Positions 38,731-51,417 are shown, counted from the stretch's first letter. The stretch: 64,000 nucleotides of DNA from Brachybacterium sp036311905 (GCF_036311905.1 NZ_JAZDCH010000006.1:62001-126000); one strand, 5' to 3'. Numbers and translations: made by a program. The notes: generated by a model from the letters alone, not told the origin.

Positions 38731-41187
38731 ATGGCCCGATCACGAAGCACCCAGCCCCCCGGCGCGGGAGATGCGGTCGACGAGACCATCGTCGACATCG
38801 ACGTCACCAGCGAGATGGAGTCCTCGTTCCTCGAGTACGCCTACTCGGTGATCTACTCGCGGGCCCTGCCGGACGCGCGCGACGGCCTCAAGCCCGTGCA
38901 GCGCCGCATCCTCTACATGATGAGCGAGATGGGCCTGCGCCCCGACCGCGGCCACGTCAAGAGCCAGCGCGTCGTCGGCGAGGTGATGGGCAAGCTCCAT
39001 CCTCACGGCGACACCGCCATCTACGACGCCCTGGTGCGGATGGCGCAGAGCTTCAACATGCGCCTGCCGCTCGTGGACGGGCACGGCAACTTCGGCTCGC
39101 TCGACAACGGTCCGGCGGCGCCGCGCTACACCGAGGCGCGTCTGGCCCGGGCGGCGCTGCTGATGACCGAGTCGCTGGACGAGGACGTCGTGGACCGCGT
39201 CCCGAACTACGACAATCAGCTCACCCAGCCCGAGGTGCTCCCCGCCCAGTACCCGAACTTGCTGGTCAACGGCGCCTCGGGGATCGCCGTCGGCATGGCC
39301 ACGAACATGGCCCCGCACAACCTCGTGGAGGCGATCTCGGCGGCGCGGCACCTGATCGATCACCCGGAGGCGACGCTCGAGGAGCTGATGCGCTTCGTCC
39401 CCGGTCCGGATCTCCCCACCGGCGGGCGGATCATCGGGCTGGGCGGGATCCGGGACGCGTACCGCACGGGACGCGGCTCCTTCAAGATGCGCGCCACCAC
39501 CCGCATCGAGAACATCACCTCGCGGCGCAAGGGCATCGTCGTCACCGAGCTGCCCTACCAGGTCGGTCCCGAGAAGGTCGCCGAGAAGCTGCGCGACGCG
39601 GTCCAGGCGAAGCGGGTCCAGGGCATCACCGACTACCAGGACCTCACGGACCGTCATCACGGCCTCCGGCTCGTGCTCACCGTGAAGTCCGGCTTCGAGC
39701 CCGAGGCGGTGCTCGAGCAGCTGTACCGGTACACGCCGCTCGAGGAGTCCTTCGGGATCAACAACGTGGCGCTCGTGGACGGGCAGCCGCGCACCCTGGG
39801 CCTCAAGCAGATGCTCGAGGTCTTCGTCGACCACCGGATCACCGTGGTGCGCCGCCGCACCGAGCATCGGCTGGCGAAGCGGAAGGCACGGCTGCACCTG
39901 GTCGAGGGCCTGCTGCTCGCGATCCTGGACATCGACGAGGTGATCCAGATCGTCCGCACCAGCGACGACGCGGAGATCGCGCGCGGTCGTCTGATGCAGG
40001 TCTTCGACCTCACCGAGGTGCAGGCCGAGTACATCCTCGAGCTACGCCTGCGGCGCCTGACCAAGTTCTCGCAGATCGATCTCGAGGCGGAGCGCGACGA
40101 GCTGCGCCGGGAGATCGAGGCGCTCGAGGAGATCCTGGGCTCCGACGAGGTGCTGCGCCGGCTGGTCTCCGACGAGCTGGCCGCCGTCGCCGCGGAGCAC
40201 GGCGATGCCCGGCGCACGGTGCTGTTGGAGTCCTCCGCCGCCCCGGCTCCCACCGCGGGGGCGTCGCTCGAGGTCGCCGACGAGCCGTGCCGCGTGCTGT
40301 TCACCGGCACGGGCCTGGTCGCCCGGGCCGCCGGGGAGGAGCCGCTGCGCCGCGACGGGCAGCGGGGGGCGCATGACGTGATCGTCTCGGACGTGCTCAC
40401 CTCGACCCGCTCGGCGGTGGGCGTGGTCACCGATCGCGGCCGTCTGCTGCGCCTGTCCGTCGTGGATCTGCCGACGCTCGCCCCGACGGCGGGGGCGCCG
40501 TCCCTCGCCGGCGGCACCCGGCTCGCGGATCTCGTGGACCTCGAGCGGGACGAGCGGGCCCTCGCGCTGGTCCGCGTCGCGGAGGACGATCTCTCCCGCG
40601 GCGGGGCGATCGCGCTCGGCACCCGCCAGGGCGTGGTGAAGCGGGTCCAGCTCGACTTCCCCCGCACCGACGGCTTCGAGATCATCTCCCTGAAGGACGG
40701 GGACGCCGTGGTGGGAGTGGTCGATCTCGAGGTCGACGCGGACCTGGATCTCGTGTTCGTCACCTCCGACGCCCAGCTCCTCCACTTCCCCGCCTCCGGG
40801 ATCCGACCCCAGGGCCGGGCCGCGGGCGGCGTGGCCGGAATCAAGCTCGCTGACGGCGCGCGGGTGATCAGCTTCGGGGCGATCGACGTCACCGCTCCCG
40901 CCGACGTGGTCACCGTGGCCGGCAGCTCCGCGACGCTGCCGCTGCTGCAGACCGGCTCTCTCAAGGTCTCCCCGCTCACCGACTTCCCGGCCAAGGGCCG
41001 GGCCACCGCGGGGATGCGCTGCCACCGCTTCCTGCGCGGCGAGGACGAGCTGATCGGCGCGTGGGTCGTGCCGCATCCGGCGCGAGCCTCCTCCGAGGCG
41101 GGCCAGCCCATCGATCTGCCGGAGCCGACCGGACGACGCGACGGATCCGGCACCCCGGTGCCGGTCCCGATCGCCGCGGTCGGCTGA
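38731..41187 (+). CDS. parC: DNA topoisomerase IV subunit A
   Basis: This 818-residue type IIA topoisomerase subunit cuts and rejoins DNA to unlink daughter chromosomes. The quinolone-region sequence is KLHPHGDTAIYDALVRMAQ, and the active tyrosine is Y133 in APRYTEARL. The C-terminal half forms a beta-pinwheel without a clear GyrA box, which fits ParC better than GyrA. The frame is open upstream; the chosen ATG follows a GATGAT hexamer by seven bases, as in other leaderless starts here. parE is 3.7 kb away on the other strand. Confidence 0.9.
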   Translation: MARSRSTQPPGAGDAVDETIVDIDVTSEMESSFLEYAYSVIYSRALPDARDGLKPVQRRILYMMSEMGLRPDRGHVKSQRVVGEVMGKLHPHGDTAIYDALVRMAQSFNMRLPLVDGHGNFGSLDNGPAAPRYTEARLARAALLMTESLDEDVVDRVPNYDNQLTQPEVLPAQYPNLLVNGASGIAVGMATNMAPHNLVEAISAARHLIDHPEATLEELMRFVPGPDLPTGGRIIGLGGIRDAYRTGRGSFKMRATTRIENITSRRKGIVVTELPYQVGPEKVAEKLRDAVQAKRVQGITDYQDLTDRHHGLRLVLTVKSGFEPEAVLEQLYRYTPLEESFGINNVALVDGQPRTLGLKQMLEVFVDHRITVVRRRTEHRLAKRKARLHLVEGLLLAILDIDEVIQIVRTSDDAEIARGRLMQVFDLTEVQAEYILELRLRRLTKFSQIDLEAERDELRREIEALEEILGSDEVLRRLVSDELAAVAAEHGDARRTVLLESSAAPAPTAGASLEVADEPCRVLFTGTGLVARAAGEEPLRRDGQRGAHDVIVSDVLTSTRSAVGVVTDRGRLLRLSVVDLPTLAPTAGAPSLAGGTRLADLVDLERDERALALVRVAEDDLSRGGAIALGTRQGVVKRVQLDFPRTDGFEIISLKDGDAVVGVVDLEVDADLDLVFVTSDAQLLHFPASGIRPQGRAAGGVAGIKLADGARVISFGAIDVTAPADVVTVAGSSATLPLLQTGSLKVSPLTDFPAKGRATAGMRCHRFLRGEDELIGAWVVPHPARASSEAGQPIDLPEPTGRRDGSGTPVPVPIAAVG

Positions 41188-41201
41188 CCGGGGCCCGGGC
41201 C

Positions 41202-42344
41202 GTGACCTCCGGGCGCCCCGTCGGCTCCCAGCCCGCCCAGCGCTCGAGTCCGGGACTCCCCCGTCCGACGGCGGCGAGCCGCACCGAGTCCTCGGCCCTC
41301 GCTCTCGGGCTCGGCGGGGCCGTCGTCGGAGTGGCCGTGGGACTGCTCGCCCTGGACGGCACCGCTCCCCTCTCCGGGGACCGCTCGATCGGACAGGTCG
41401 CCGCGGCCTCCTCGGCCCTCACCGCGGGAACGTTCGCGGCCGTGGGCATGGCGGTTCTCCTCCCCCGTCGCCACCCCTGGGTACGGACGGTGCCGCTGCT
41501 GCGGCGGGCGCTCACGATCGTCGGTCCGGCGCTGGTGTTCGCCGCCCTCGCCCTCCTGCTCACGAGCGCGATGTACGGCTTGCTGCAGCAGGCCTTCCTG
41601 GGCGTCGCCCTGGACCGCTTCGCGAGCACCTTCTGGGTCGCGGCCACCACGGGCCTGTGGGCGTACATCGTCTCCGCGAGCGCCTCCGCGCTCGACGGCA
41701 GGTCCCTCGCGACGCTGCTGATGGTGTTCCTGACCGTGGGTGTGCTCGCCTCCGCGATGCTCTCCCCCGACCCCTACTGGTGGGAGCGCTACTTCTCCCG
41801 GCTCGGCGAGGATCCGGGCTCTGCGGGGCGCACCTTCAACCTGACCCTCCTGCTCACCGGGCTCGCCTTCGTGGCGGTGGGTGACTTCGTCGCCCACGAC
41901 CTGGAGCGGTGGGCGGCCGCGAGCGGGGCCGCGCCCTGGAGCGTCCACGTGGTGCGCGGGACCCTCGTCGTGCTCGGGCTGCTGCTCGCGCTGGTCGCCC
42001 TGATCTCCCGGGCGGTCTCCGTGCCCTGGCACGATGTCGTCGCCCAACTGCTCGTGGTGGTGTTCGGGCTCGCCCTGATCGTCTTCCCGCTCCTGCTGCG
42101 ACGGCTCCCGGGAGTGCTGCTGGTGTTCACTGCGATCGCTTTCGCGATCCTGATCATGCTGATCGTCCTGTTCGTGGTGGTCGGCTACCTGAACATGACC
42201 GCCTTCGAGATGGGCGCGGCGGTGACCATGTATGTGTGGCTGCTGCTGTTCATCCGGACCGTCTCCGCGGCCGCCGAGGGGACGGAGACCGCGGAGGTGC
42301 CCGCCGAGCCCGCCCGAGCCGACGCCGCGCCGACAACTCCCTGA
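41202..42344 (+). CDS. Polytopic membrane protein, DUF998-like
   Basis: This 380-residue protein has eight or more hydrophobic segments, for example LGLGGAVVGVAVGLLALDG, LVFAALALLLTSAMYGLL and LVVVFGLALIVFPLLL, and a loop with DPYWWERYFSRLGEDPGSAG. The WWE-SRLG pattern recalls DUF998 proteins; I am not sure of the family. The GTG 15 bases after parC is the first start that keeps the N-terminal membrane segment, and no ribosome binding site is seen, so coupling to parC is likely. Function is unknown. Confidence 0.7.
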   Translation: MTSGRPVGSQPAQRSSPGLPRPTAASRTESSALALGLGGAVVGVAVGLLALDGTAPLSGDRSIGQVAAASSALTAGTFAAVGMAVLLPRRHPWVRTVPLLRRALTIVGPALVFAALALLLTSAMYGLLQQAFLGVALDRFASTFWVAATTGLWAYIVSASASALDGRSLATLLMVFLTVGVLASAMLSPDPYWWERYFSRLGEDPGSAGRTFNLTLLLTGLAFVAVGDFVAHDLERWAAASGAAPWSVHVVRGTLVVLGLLLALVALISRAVSVPWHDVVAQLLVVVFGLALIVFPLLLRRLPGVLLVFTAIAFAILIMLIVLFVVVGYLNMTAFEMGAAVTMYVWLLLFIRTVSAAAEGTETAEVPAEPARADAAPTTP

Positions 42345-42386
42345 CCGTCCTCCGGCGGTCACCGGTCCCCGTGGCACGATGACGCC

Positions 42387-43262
42387 ATGAAGAGCACCGA
42401 GCACCCTGCTCCCTCGTCCCTCTCCCTCCCCGACGGCGTGCGCCTCGGCACCGCCCACGGCGTCGATGCCGTGCTGGTGGATACTCCCGCAGCGACCGCG
42501 GTCCTGCTGCTCGACGGCGCGCACCTGGTCAGCGCCGTGCTGGCGGGCGAAGAGGATCTCCTGTGGCTCAGCCCCACCTCGGGCTTCGGTCCCGGCGTCG
42601 CGGTCCGCGGTGGCGTACCGCTCGTCGGCCCCTGGTTCGGGCCCGGCCGAGACGGCGACCAGGAGGTCAAGCACGGCTGGCTGCGGAACGTCCGCTGGGA
42701 GCTGCGCTCCGCGACCCGCGAGGGCGAGGAGACCGTGCTCGTGCTCGACTCCCCCGCAGATCGACCGGATCTGACGGCCTCCCTCACCGTCCGGATCGGG
42801 GCCGAGCTGTCCCTCGACCTCGCGATCACCGCGGGCGAGCAGGGGCTCGAGCTCGAGGCCGCGCTCCACACCTATCTCGCCGTCGGCGACGTCCGCCAGA
42901 TCACGATCGGGGGACTCGAGGGCGCCGACTATCTCGACAACACCCGCGGCCTCGCCCCGGCCGTGCTCCCGGAGGTGCCGCTGCGCCTGACCGAGGCGTC
43001 CGATCGGGTCGTCGACTCCACCGCGGAGGTCGTCGTGGACGATCCCCGGCGCGGCCGACGGATCGTCTCTGCGGCCCGCGGCACCTCCCGCACCGTGGTG
43101 TGGAACCCCTTCGACACCCTCGTCACCGGTCTCCCGGACGTGCCCGACGTGGCCTGGCCCGAGTTCGTGTGCGTCGAGCCGGCCGCCGCCAAGGACGGCT
43201 TCGTCGCCCTCGCCGCGGGAGAGACCCACACCCTCGGCGTGACCTACCGCATCGAGCACTGA
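42387..43262 (+). CDS. D-hexose-6-phosphate mutarotase (aldose 1-epimerase family)
   Basis: This 291-residue protein has the galactose-mutarotase beta-sandwich pattern of the YeaD/YMR099C group: GGVPLVGPWFGPG, KHGWLRNVRWEL, ALHTYLAVGDVRQI, RTVVWNPFD and FVCVEPAA. It interconverts anomers of sugar phosphates. No ribosome binding site is visible; CACGAT lies six bases before the ATG. A strong terminator follows. Confidence 0.9.
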   Translation: MKSTEHPAPSSLSLPDGVRLGTAHGVDAVLVDTPAATAVLLLDGAHLVSAVLAGEEDLLWLSPTSGFGPGVAVRGGVPLVGPWFGPGRDGDQEVKHGWLRNVRWELRSATREGEETVLVLDSPADRPDLTASLTVRIGAELSLDLAITAGEQGLELEAALHTYLAVGDVRQITIGGLEGADYLDNTRGLAPAVLPEVPLRLTEASDRVVDSTAEVVVDDPRRGRRIVSAARGTSRTVVWNPFDTLVTGLPDVPDVAWPEFVCVEPAAAKDGFVALAAGETHTLGVTYRIEH

Positions 43263-43282
43263 CCCCATCTGCTCGGTCCCGG

Positions 43283-43312
43283 GCCCGGCCGCGCCTCACG
43301 GAGCGGCCGGGC
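43283..43312 (+). terminator. Terminator of the mutarotase gene
   Basis: GCCCGGCCGC and GCGGCCGGGC form a perfect 10-bp stem with a 10-base loop, 20 bases after the stop, followed by GCTTTCGCT. Confidence 0.65.
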
Positions 43313-43387
43313 GCTTTCGCTGTCCGCGGGCGTCGGCGCCCGATTAATCGCTGGCGTCGCTGAACGTCCCCGTGGTCGACTGGGGTC

Positions 43388-43465
43388 ATGGAGATGCTGC
43401 AGACCCCGAACCCGACCCCGACGGTGCTCGTCGGGGGTCCGGCGGGCCGCATCACCGCCGGCTGA
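43388..43465 (+). CDS. Possible 25-residue leader peptide
   Basis: A short frame encodes MEMLQTPNPTPTVLVGGPAG plus RITAG. The second half of it can fold into a strong hairpin (GACCCCGACG at 43414-43423 with CGTCGGGGGTC at 43429-43439, one bulge). A weak TCGACT lies six bases before the ATG. It could be a leader peptide for the small gene at 43695 or a chance frame. I do not recognise it. Confidence 0.25.
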   Translation: MEMLQTPNPTPTVLVGGPAGRITAG

Positions 43466-43694
43466 GGCGCACCCGCCCCGCCGCCGGTCGGCGCGGTCCC
43501 CGGCCCCGACCACCCCTGATTCTCTCGACCTCGTCGAGCGCTCCGTCGCGCCCGCCTGCCCGGCGAGCGGACTCCGCCTGAGGCCCCAGTGGGCTTCCGC
43601 CCGTCCCCGAATTGCTCGGGGCATGGGCCCGGTTCGAGGACGGATCCCGTCCTCCCTCCCCCGAAGACTCGATGCATCATCCCGAGGAGATGTC
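43466..43694. other. Non-coding stretch before the 86-residue ORF
   Basis: No gene is supported between the short ORF and 43695. A CCCCGA/TCGGGG hairpin lies at 43605-43621. With the terminator and the short ORF, the 432 bases after the mutarotase are unusually rich in hairpins for this window. Confidence 0.4.
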
Positions 43695-43955
43695 ATGACC
43701 ACCACGACCACCCGTTCACCCACCACCACCGTCCGTCCCCTCCCCACTCCCCGCCCCGCACCGCGTCCCGCCACGTCGGCCCCCGCGTTCGCCTCCGAGA
43801 CGGACGTGATCGAGGTGGAGAGGGCGCGCGCTCTCCTCACCCGGCTGCTGGCGATCCGCCGCGCGCGCCGCGAGCAGGCCGCTCGGCAGGCCCGGGCGGA
43901 GCAGGAGGCGATCATGCAGCGCACCCTGCTCGTCACCGGGCTGCTGCATCGATGA
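43695..43955 (+). CDS. Small basic hypothetical protein
   Basis: An 86-residue frame has a clear GAGGAG six bases before its ATG and high GC at third positions. The first 35 residues are Thr/Pro-rich and unstructured; residues 36-80 form a charged helix (VERARALLTRLLAIRRARRE, then QARAEQEAIMQRT). No family is recognised. It is convergent with hisF. It may be a real small protein, but there is no homology support. Confidence 0.45.
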   Translation: MTTTTTRSPTTTVRPLPTPRPAPRPATSAPAFASETDVIEVERARALLTRLLAIRRARREQAARQARAEQEAIMQRTLLVTGLLHR

Positions 43956-44034
43956 TCCGCGCGACCGTGCGATCCCGCCCGGGTCGCAGTGCTCGCTCGG
44001 CTCGCCCGGCTCGCTCGCCGGGGGCCACCGCAGG

Positions 44035-44078
44035 ACGACGGCCCGCCCTCCCCTCGCGGGGACCGGGCGGGCCGTCGT
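44035..44078. terminator. Bidirectional terminator between the small ORF and hisF
   Basis: ACGACGGCCCGCCC (44035-44048) pairs with GGGCGGGCCGTCGT (44065-44078) over 14 bases, with an inner CCCC/GGGG hairpin in the loop. It starts nine bases after the hisF stop on the minus strand. Confidence 0.65.
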
Positions 44079-44086
44079 TCTGCGGG

Positions 44087-44868
44087 TCAGCGGACGGTGA
44101 TGCCCTCGGCCGCCATCGCCGCTTTCGCCTCGGCGATGGTGAACTCCTGGAAGTGGAAGACGCTCGCGGCGAGCACTGCATCGGCTCCCGCCCGCACGGC
44201 CGGCGCGAAGTGCTCCGGGGCTCCCGCGCCGCCCGAGGCGATCAGCGGCAGCGAGGTCGCCTCGCGGGCGAGACGGATCAGCTCGAGGTCGAAGCCGTTC
44301 TTCGTGCCGTCGGCATCCATGGAGTTGAGCAGGATCTCGCCTGCTCCACGCTCGGTGACCTCCCGGATCCACGCGATCGCGTCGATCCCGGTGCCGCGCC
44401 GTCCACCATGGGTCGTGACCTCGAAGCCGGAGCCGGTGCGGGCCGAGCCCTCCGGGGTCTCGTCGGTGACCCGGCGGGCGTCGATCGAGAGCACCAGCAC
44501 CTGATTGCCGAAGCGCCGGGAGATCTCCGAGACGACCTCGGGGCGGCCGATCGCCGCGGTGTTGACCCCGCACTTGTCGGCCCCGGCGCGCAGGAGCTGG
44601 TCGACGTCCTCTGCCGAGCGCACCCCGCCGCCGACGGTCAGGGGGATGAACACCTGCTCGGCGGTGCGGCGGACCACGTCGATCATCGTGTCGCGGCCGC
44701 CGGAGGAGGCGGTGACGTCCAGGAAGGTGAGCTCGTCGGCGCCCTCGGAGCCGTAGCGGGCGGCGAGCTCGACGGGATCACCGGCATCGCGCAGGCCCTG
44801 GAAGTTCACGCCCTTGACGACGCGGCCCGCGTCGACGTCCAGGCAGGGGATGACCCTCACGGACACGC

Positions 44869-44872
<4 letters not shown>
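44087..44872 (-). CDS. hisF: Imidazole glycerol phosphate synthase cyclase subunit
   Basis: This 261-residue TIM barrel makes IGP and AICAR from PRFAR and ammonia from HisH. Motifs are VIPCLDVDAGRVVKGVNF with the catalytic aspartate, PLTVGGGVRSAEDVD, LSIDARRV, ILLNSMDADGTKNGFD and IASGGAGAPEHF. A second possible catalytic aspartate lies in NSMDADG. The ATG overlaps the parE stop as ATGA, so translation is coupled to a topoisomerase gene rather than to other his genes, which are not in the window. Confidence 0.97.
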
Positions 44873-46986
<2,114 letters not shown>

Positions 46987-46992
46987 CCTGGG

Positions 46993-46998
46993 ATCCTA
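46993..46998 (-). promoter_or_regulatory. -10 element of a leaderless parE-hisF mRNA
   Basis: TAGGAT on the minus strand, six bases before the GTG at 46986. No ribosome binding site lies between. Confidence 0.55.
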
Positions 46999-47190
46999 CG
47001 TGGCAGGACGCTCAGAACCCGGGAGGCCGGGGCTGCGTGGCCGCTCACAGCGCCACGAGCCGTCCGACGGCCGTCTTGAGCCGGGCCGGCGCCCGGCCGA
47101 TGCCCGCCCCGATGTGCCGGTGTTGCGCCGCGAGCGAACCGTGATCCCCGTCCCAGCCGAGCGGGGCCTCCGGGTGCTACAAAAGACTCC

Positions 47191-47409
47191 ATGAACCTGA
47201 CTCTCGAAGCCCCCCGGCTGACTGCCCACGACCGCTGCGACCGCTGCGGCGCCCAGGCGTACGTCAAGGTGCTCCTGGAGGCCGGCGGTGAGCTGATGTT
47301 CTGCGCCCACCATGCCCGCGCCCACCAGGATGCTCTGCAGGGCATCGCCGCCGAGGTCATCGACGAGACCGAGCGACTGCACGCCAAGCCGGAGCCCGTC
47401 GAGGACTGA
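47191..47409 (+). CDS. DUF7455-type small zinc-binding protein
   Basis: This 72-residue protein has HDRCDRCGAQAYVKVLLEAGG followed by LMFCAHHARAH, a likely zinc site of Cys and His. Proteins of this kind lie near sigA in many actinobacteria, with unknown role. The ATG has TACAAA seven bases upstream and no ribosome binding site. A strong terminator follows. Confidence 0.88.
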   Translation: MNLTLEAPRLTAHDRCDRCGAQAYVKVLLEAGGELMFCAHHARAHQDALQGIAAEVIDETERLHAKPEPVED

Positions 47410-47450
47410 CCTCACCCGTCCTTCCGAGCGTCCGCCGCGCGGACGACGCA

Positions 47451-47480
47451 CGGGGCGCCCACCCTCTGGTGGGCGCCCCG
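47451..47480. terminator. Bidirectional terminator between the DUF7455 and GNAT genes
   Basis: CGGGGCGCCCACC (47451-47463) and GGTGGGCGCCCCG (47468-47480) form a perfect 13-bp stem with a CTCT loop between convergent genes. Confidence 0.7.
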
Positions 47481-47534
47481 TCGTGCGTTCAGGGGCGGGT
47501 CCGCCGACTCCGCAGAGGGTGCGGACCCGTCGGC

Positions 47535-48113
47535 TCAGCGTCCGAGCAGCTCCGCCGCGTCGGCGGCGTACTCGACCCAGTGGCTGTCGGTCCCGTCGCG
47601 CGGATCCGTGGCGCCGGTGGCGCGGAAGCCGCTGCGCTCGTAGCTGCGTCGGGCGGTGAGGTTGCGGGCGTCGACGTCGAGTAGCAGACGCGGCCGGCCC
47701 AGCTCGAGCGCGACCTGCGCCGCGCCCCGCAGCAGGAGCGCGGAGACCCCGCGGCCGCGGGCTGCGGGATGCACCCACATCGAGACCAGGTGCGCGGCAT
47801 CCTCGGGGAGCAAGTGCTCGGGCGTGTACCCCTCGGGCAGCACCCCGATCCCGCCGAGCACGACCTCCCCGGACCGCGCCTGCAGGTGGAGGCGGGGACC
47901 GGCGGCGTCCGCCCGCCACTGCTCCTCCGTCCAGCCCTCGAGCTCCGCGAGGCTCGCCCAGAAGGCGTCCGGATCGGTGCGGAGCATCTCGAGACGCAAC
48001 GCACGGTGGGCGGCCCAGTCCTCGGGGCCGACGCGATGGATCTCCACGCCGACGGCGCCGGCCCCCGTTCCCGGGGTGCCGGCGCCGTCGAGGTGCTCGT
48101 GCGCGGTCCTCAC
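47535..48113 (-). CDS. GNAT family acetyltransferase
   Basis: This 192-residue protein has the GNAT fold with the acetyl-CoA loop in VHPAARGRGVSALLLRGAAQ (about residues 115-134) and NLTARRSYERSGFRATG. The substrate is unknown. The GTG start follows the sigA stop directly (TGAGTG on the minus strand), so the gene is probably co-translated with sigA; the actual start could be internal because the first 20 residues are low complexity. Confidence 0.88.
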   Translation of the reverse strand: MRTAHEHLDGAGTPGTGAGAVGVEIHRVGPEDWAAHRALRLEMLRTDPDAFWASLAELEGWTEEQWRADAAGPRLHLQARSGEVVLGGIGVLPEGYTPEHLLPEDAAHLVSMWVHPAARGRGVSALLLRGAAQVALELGRPRLLLDVDARNLTARRSYERSGFRATGATDPRDGTDSHWVEYAADAAELLGR

Positions 48114-49382
<1,269 letters not shown>

Positions 49383-49691
49383 AGAGTTCCTTCTTCCGGC
49401 AGCGCCCCCTCTGGGAGGGGAGCACCGCACTCGGGCGTTCGGTCTTCACGGCGCGGCTCGCGGTCCCCGCTCCCCCGCCTCGCCGGTCCGAAACCGGTGT
49501 GATGGCGCAAAAAGGCACGGTGCCGTCAAGCCTCACGAGTATAACCACCTCGCGGACGCGGATATTCCCGGTGCCTGAACGCGGGCGATCGACCTGCGAG
49601 CGATCGACGGGTCGGCGGCGCGGATCGCCGGGCTGTGCGTCCTGCGAGCCCGGCAGAGATCCGGCCCCGTATTCCTCCGACGGAATGCCGC
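49383..49691. other. 309-bp region upstream of sigA
   Basis: No gene is supported. On the minus strand TATACT at 49538-49543 is the best -10 element of the area and would give sigA a leader of about 150 bases. A small run of A/T around 49508-49513 is the only other departure from GC-rich sequence. Confidence 0.45.
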
Positions 49692-50108
49692 TCAGGCGGA
49701 ACCGGCCACGGCCTCGCGCGCGGCGTCGTCCTTCACGGTGAGCACCGGGCAAGGGGCCGAGAGCACGACGCGGCGCGCGGAGGCTCCGAGGTTCAGCTTC
49801 CCGATGGGCGACTTTCGGCGCAGTCCGATCACCAGCAGGCTCGCGGAGGTCTCCTCGACGATCTCGAGCAGGAACTCGCCGATGTCCTGTTCGGGTCCGA
49901 GCCGCACGCTCACCTCGAGGTCCGCGGCGTCCTCGCCGAGCGCCTCGCGCACCGCGGGCTCCCCTGCTGCCCGCAGGCCCAGCTCGGGATCGTGGTACTG
50001 GTGGGAGGCGACGACGAGGCCCTCCCCGGTGCGACGCGCACGGCGCACCGCGGCAGCGAGCGCGGCGCGCCCCTGGCTCGAGGGCGAGTACCCCACGACG
50101 ACGGTCAT
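49692..50108 (-). CDS. Universal stress protein (UspA family)
   Basis: This 138-residue protein has the Usp fold with VVVGYSPSSQGRAAL at the start and the ATP-binding-type loop in GLRRKSPIGKLNLGASARRV followed by VLSAPCPVLTV. Members act in stress survival; the target is unknown. It is 63 bases behind metX on the same strand. AAAGGAG lies seven bases before the ATG. Confidence 0.93.
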   Translation of the reverse strand: MTVVVGYSPSSQGRAALAAAVRRARRTGEGLVVASHQYHDPELGLRAAGEPAVREALGEDAADLEVSVRLGPEQDIGEFLLEIVEETSASLLVIGLRRKSPIGKLNLGASARRVVLSAPCPVLTVKDDAAREAVAGSA

Positions 50109-50171
50109 GCGACCTCTCCTTTGCGATGGTCACGGCGGGGCGTCGACATCGGTGCGCCCGCCCGGATCACC

Positions 50172-51362
50172 TTAGTCCTCCAGCAGGGAGGCGATCCACT
50201 CGTCGAGATCCGGGTGGGCCAGCAGGAAGGCGTCGTGCCCGATCGGGGAGCGTGCCACGTGGCCGACCGCTCCGGGCACGTGCTCGGCGATCTCCAGCAC
50301 CAGGTCCGGCGGGAAGAGCCGGTCGGTGTCGATCGCGACGACGAGGGTGCGAGCGCGCACGCGCCCCAGGGCGGCCGCGACCCCACCACGGCCCCGACCC
50401 ACGTCATGGGTGTTCATGGACCGAGCCAGCACCAGATAGGAGTTTGCGTCGAAGCGGCGGGACAGCTTCACCGCGTGGTGGTCGAGATAGCTGGTGACCT
50501 GGTGCCGGCCACCCGCACCCAGGGGGTCCTCCGTGCCCTGCGGACGGTTCCCGAAGCGTTCCTCGAGCTCGCGCGCGGTGCGATAGGTGGTGTGGGCGAT
50601 ACGGCGGGCGATGCCGAGTCCGCGCTCGGGCCCCTCTCCCTCGGGTGCGTCGTAGTAGTCGCCGCCGCGGAATCCGGGGTCGAGCTCGATCGCACCGATC
50701 TGCGCGATGTTCCAGGCGATCTGATCGGCGGTCGCGCGGGCTGAGCTCGCGATGACCGCCAGGCGCTCGACTTCGTCGGGATGGGTGACGGCCCATTCCA
50801 CGGCGCGCATCCCGCCCATCGAGCCCCCGATGACGAGAGCCCAGCGGGAGATGCCGAGCTGGTCGCGCAGCCGGCGCTCGGCCTCGACCTGGTCACGGAC
50901 GGTCAGGGAGGGGAAACGGGAGCCCCAGGGGCGGCCGTCGGCCGCCGGGCTGCTGGGACCGGTGCTGCCCTGGCAACCGCCGAGCACGTTCGGGGCGATG
51001 ACGAACCAGCTGTCGGTGTCGAGGGGGCGGCCGGGGCCGACCATCTCCTCCCACCAGCCGGGGCCGGGATGGGCCGGGCCCGCCGGTCCGCGCACATGGG
51101 AGTCGCCGGTGAGGGCGTGGAGCACGAGGACGGCGTTGGAGCCGTCCTCGTCGAGCGTCCCCCAGGTCTCGTACGCGAGGGTGACCTCGGGGAGGTGCTC
51201 CCCGCTCTCCAGCGGCAGCGCTCCGAGCGCGGCGAAGCGCCGCTCACCGTCCCCGAGGGACGGATGCCAGGCTCCGCTGCTGCGCCCCGGTCGGGCAGTG
51301 GTCGGGGCCGCGCCCTCCCGCTCGGTGGCGTCGCTGCGCTCCTGCGCTCCCAGAACGATCAT
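50172..51362 (-). CDS. metX: Homoserine O-acetyltransferase
   Basis: This 396-residue alpha/beta hydrolase activates homoserine for methionine synthesis. The family regions are VTLAYETWGTLDEDGSNAVL, HALTGDSHV, the nucleophile serine in VIGGSMGGMRAVEWA, the aspartate in AIDTDRLFPPD and histidine in IGHDAFLLAHPD. The ATG at 51362 has AAGGAGG 11 bases upstream; a GTG 30 bases earlier would contain this site. No metY (O-acetylhomoserine sulfhydrylase) is next to it, and there is no room for a SAM riboswitch. Confidence 0.95.
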   Translation of the reverse strand: MIVLGAQERSDATEREGAAPTTARPGRSSGAWHPSLGDGERRFAALGALPLESGEHLPEVTLAYETWGTLDEDGSNAVLVLHALTGDSHVRGPAGPAHPGPGWWEEMVGPGRPLDTDSWFVIAPNVLGGCQGSTGPSSPAADGRPWGSRFPSLTVRDQVEAERRLRDQLGISRWALVIGGSMGGMRAVEWAVTHPDEVERLAVIASSARATADQIAWNIAQIGAIELDPGFRGGDYYDAPEGEGPERGLGIARRIAHTTYRTARELEERFGNRPQGTEDPLGAGGRHQVTSYLDHHAVKLSRRFDANSYLVLARSMNTHDVGRGRGGVAAALGRVRARTLVVAIDTDRLFPPDLVLEIAEHVPGAVGHVARSPIGHDAFLLAHPDLDEWIASLLED

Positions 51363-51417
51363 CGGCAGCTGTTCCTCCTTCGTCCCCGACACGGCCCGGG
51401 TCGGCGGAGGCGCCCGG

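Noticed and set aside
41202..42344. Transporter assignment for the polytopic membrane protein after parC
   Set aside because: It has many membrane segments but no transporter motif; DUF998-like or unknown is the most that can be said.
51363..51417. SAM riboswitch or other leader for metX
   Set aside because: Only 55 bases separate metX from the DUF4192 stop, too short for a SAM riboswitch, and no matching structure is visible.
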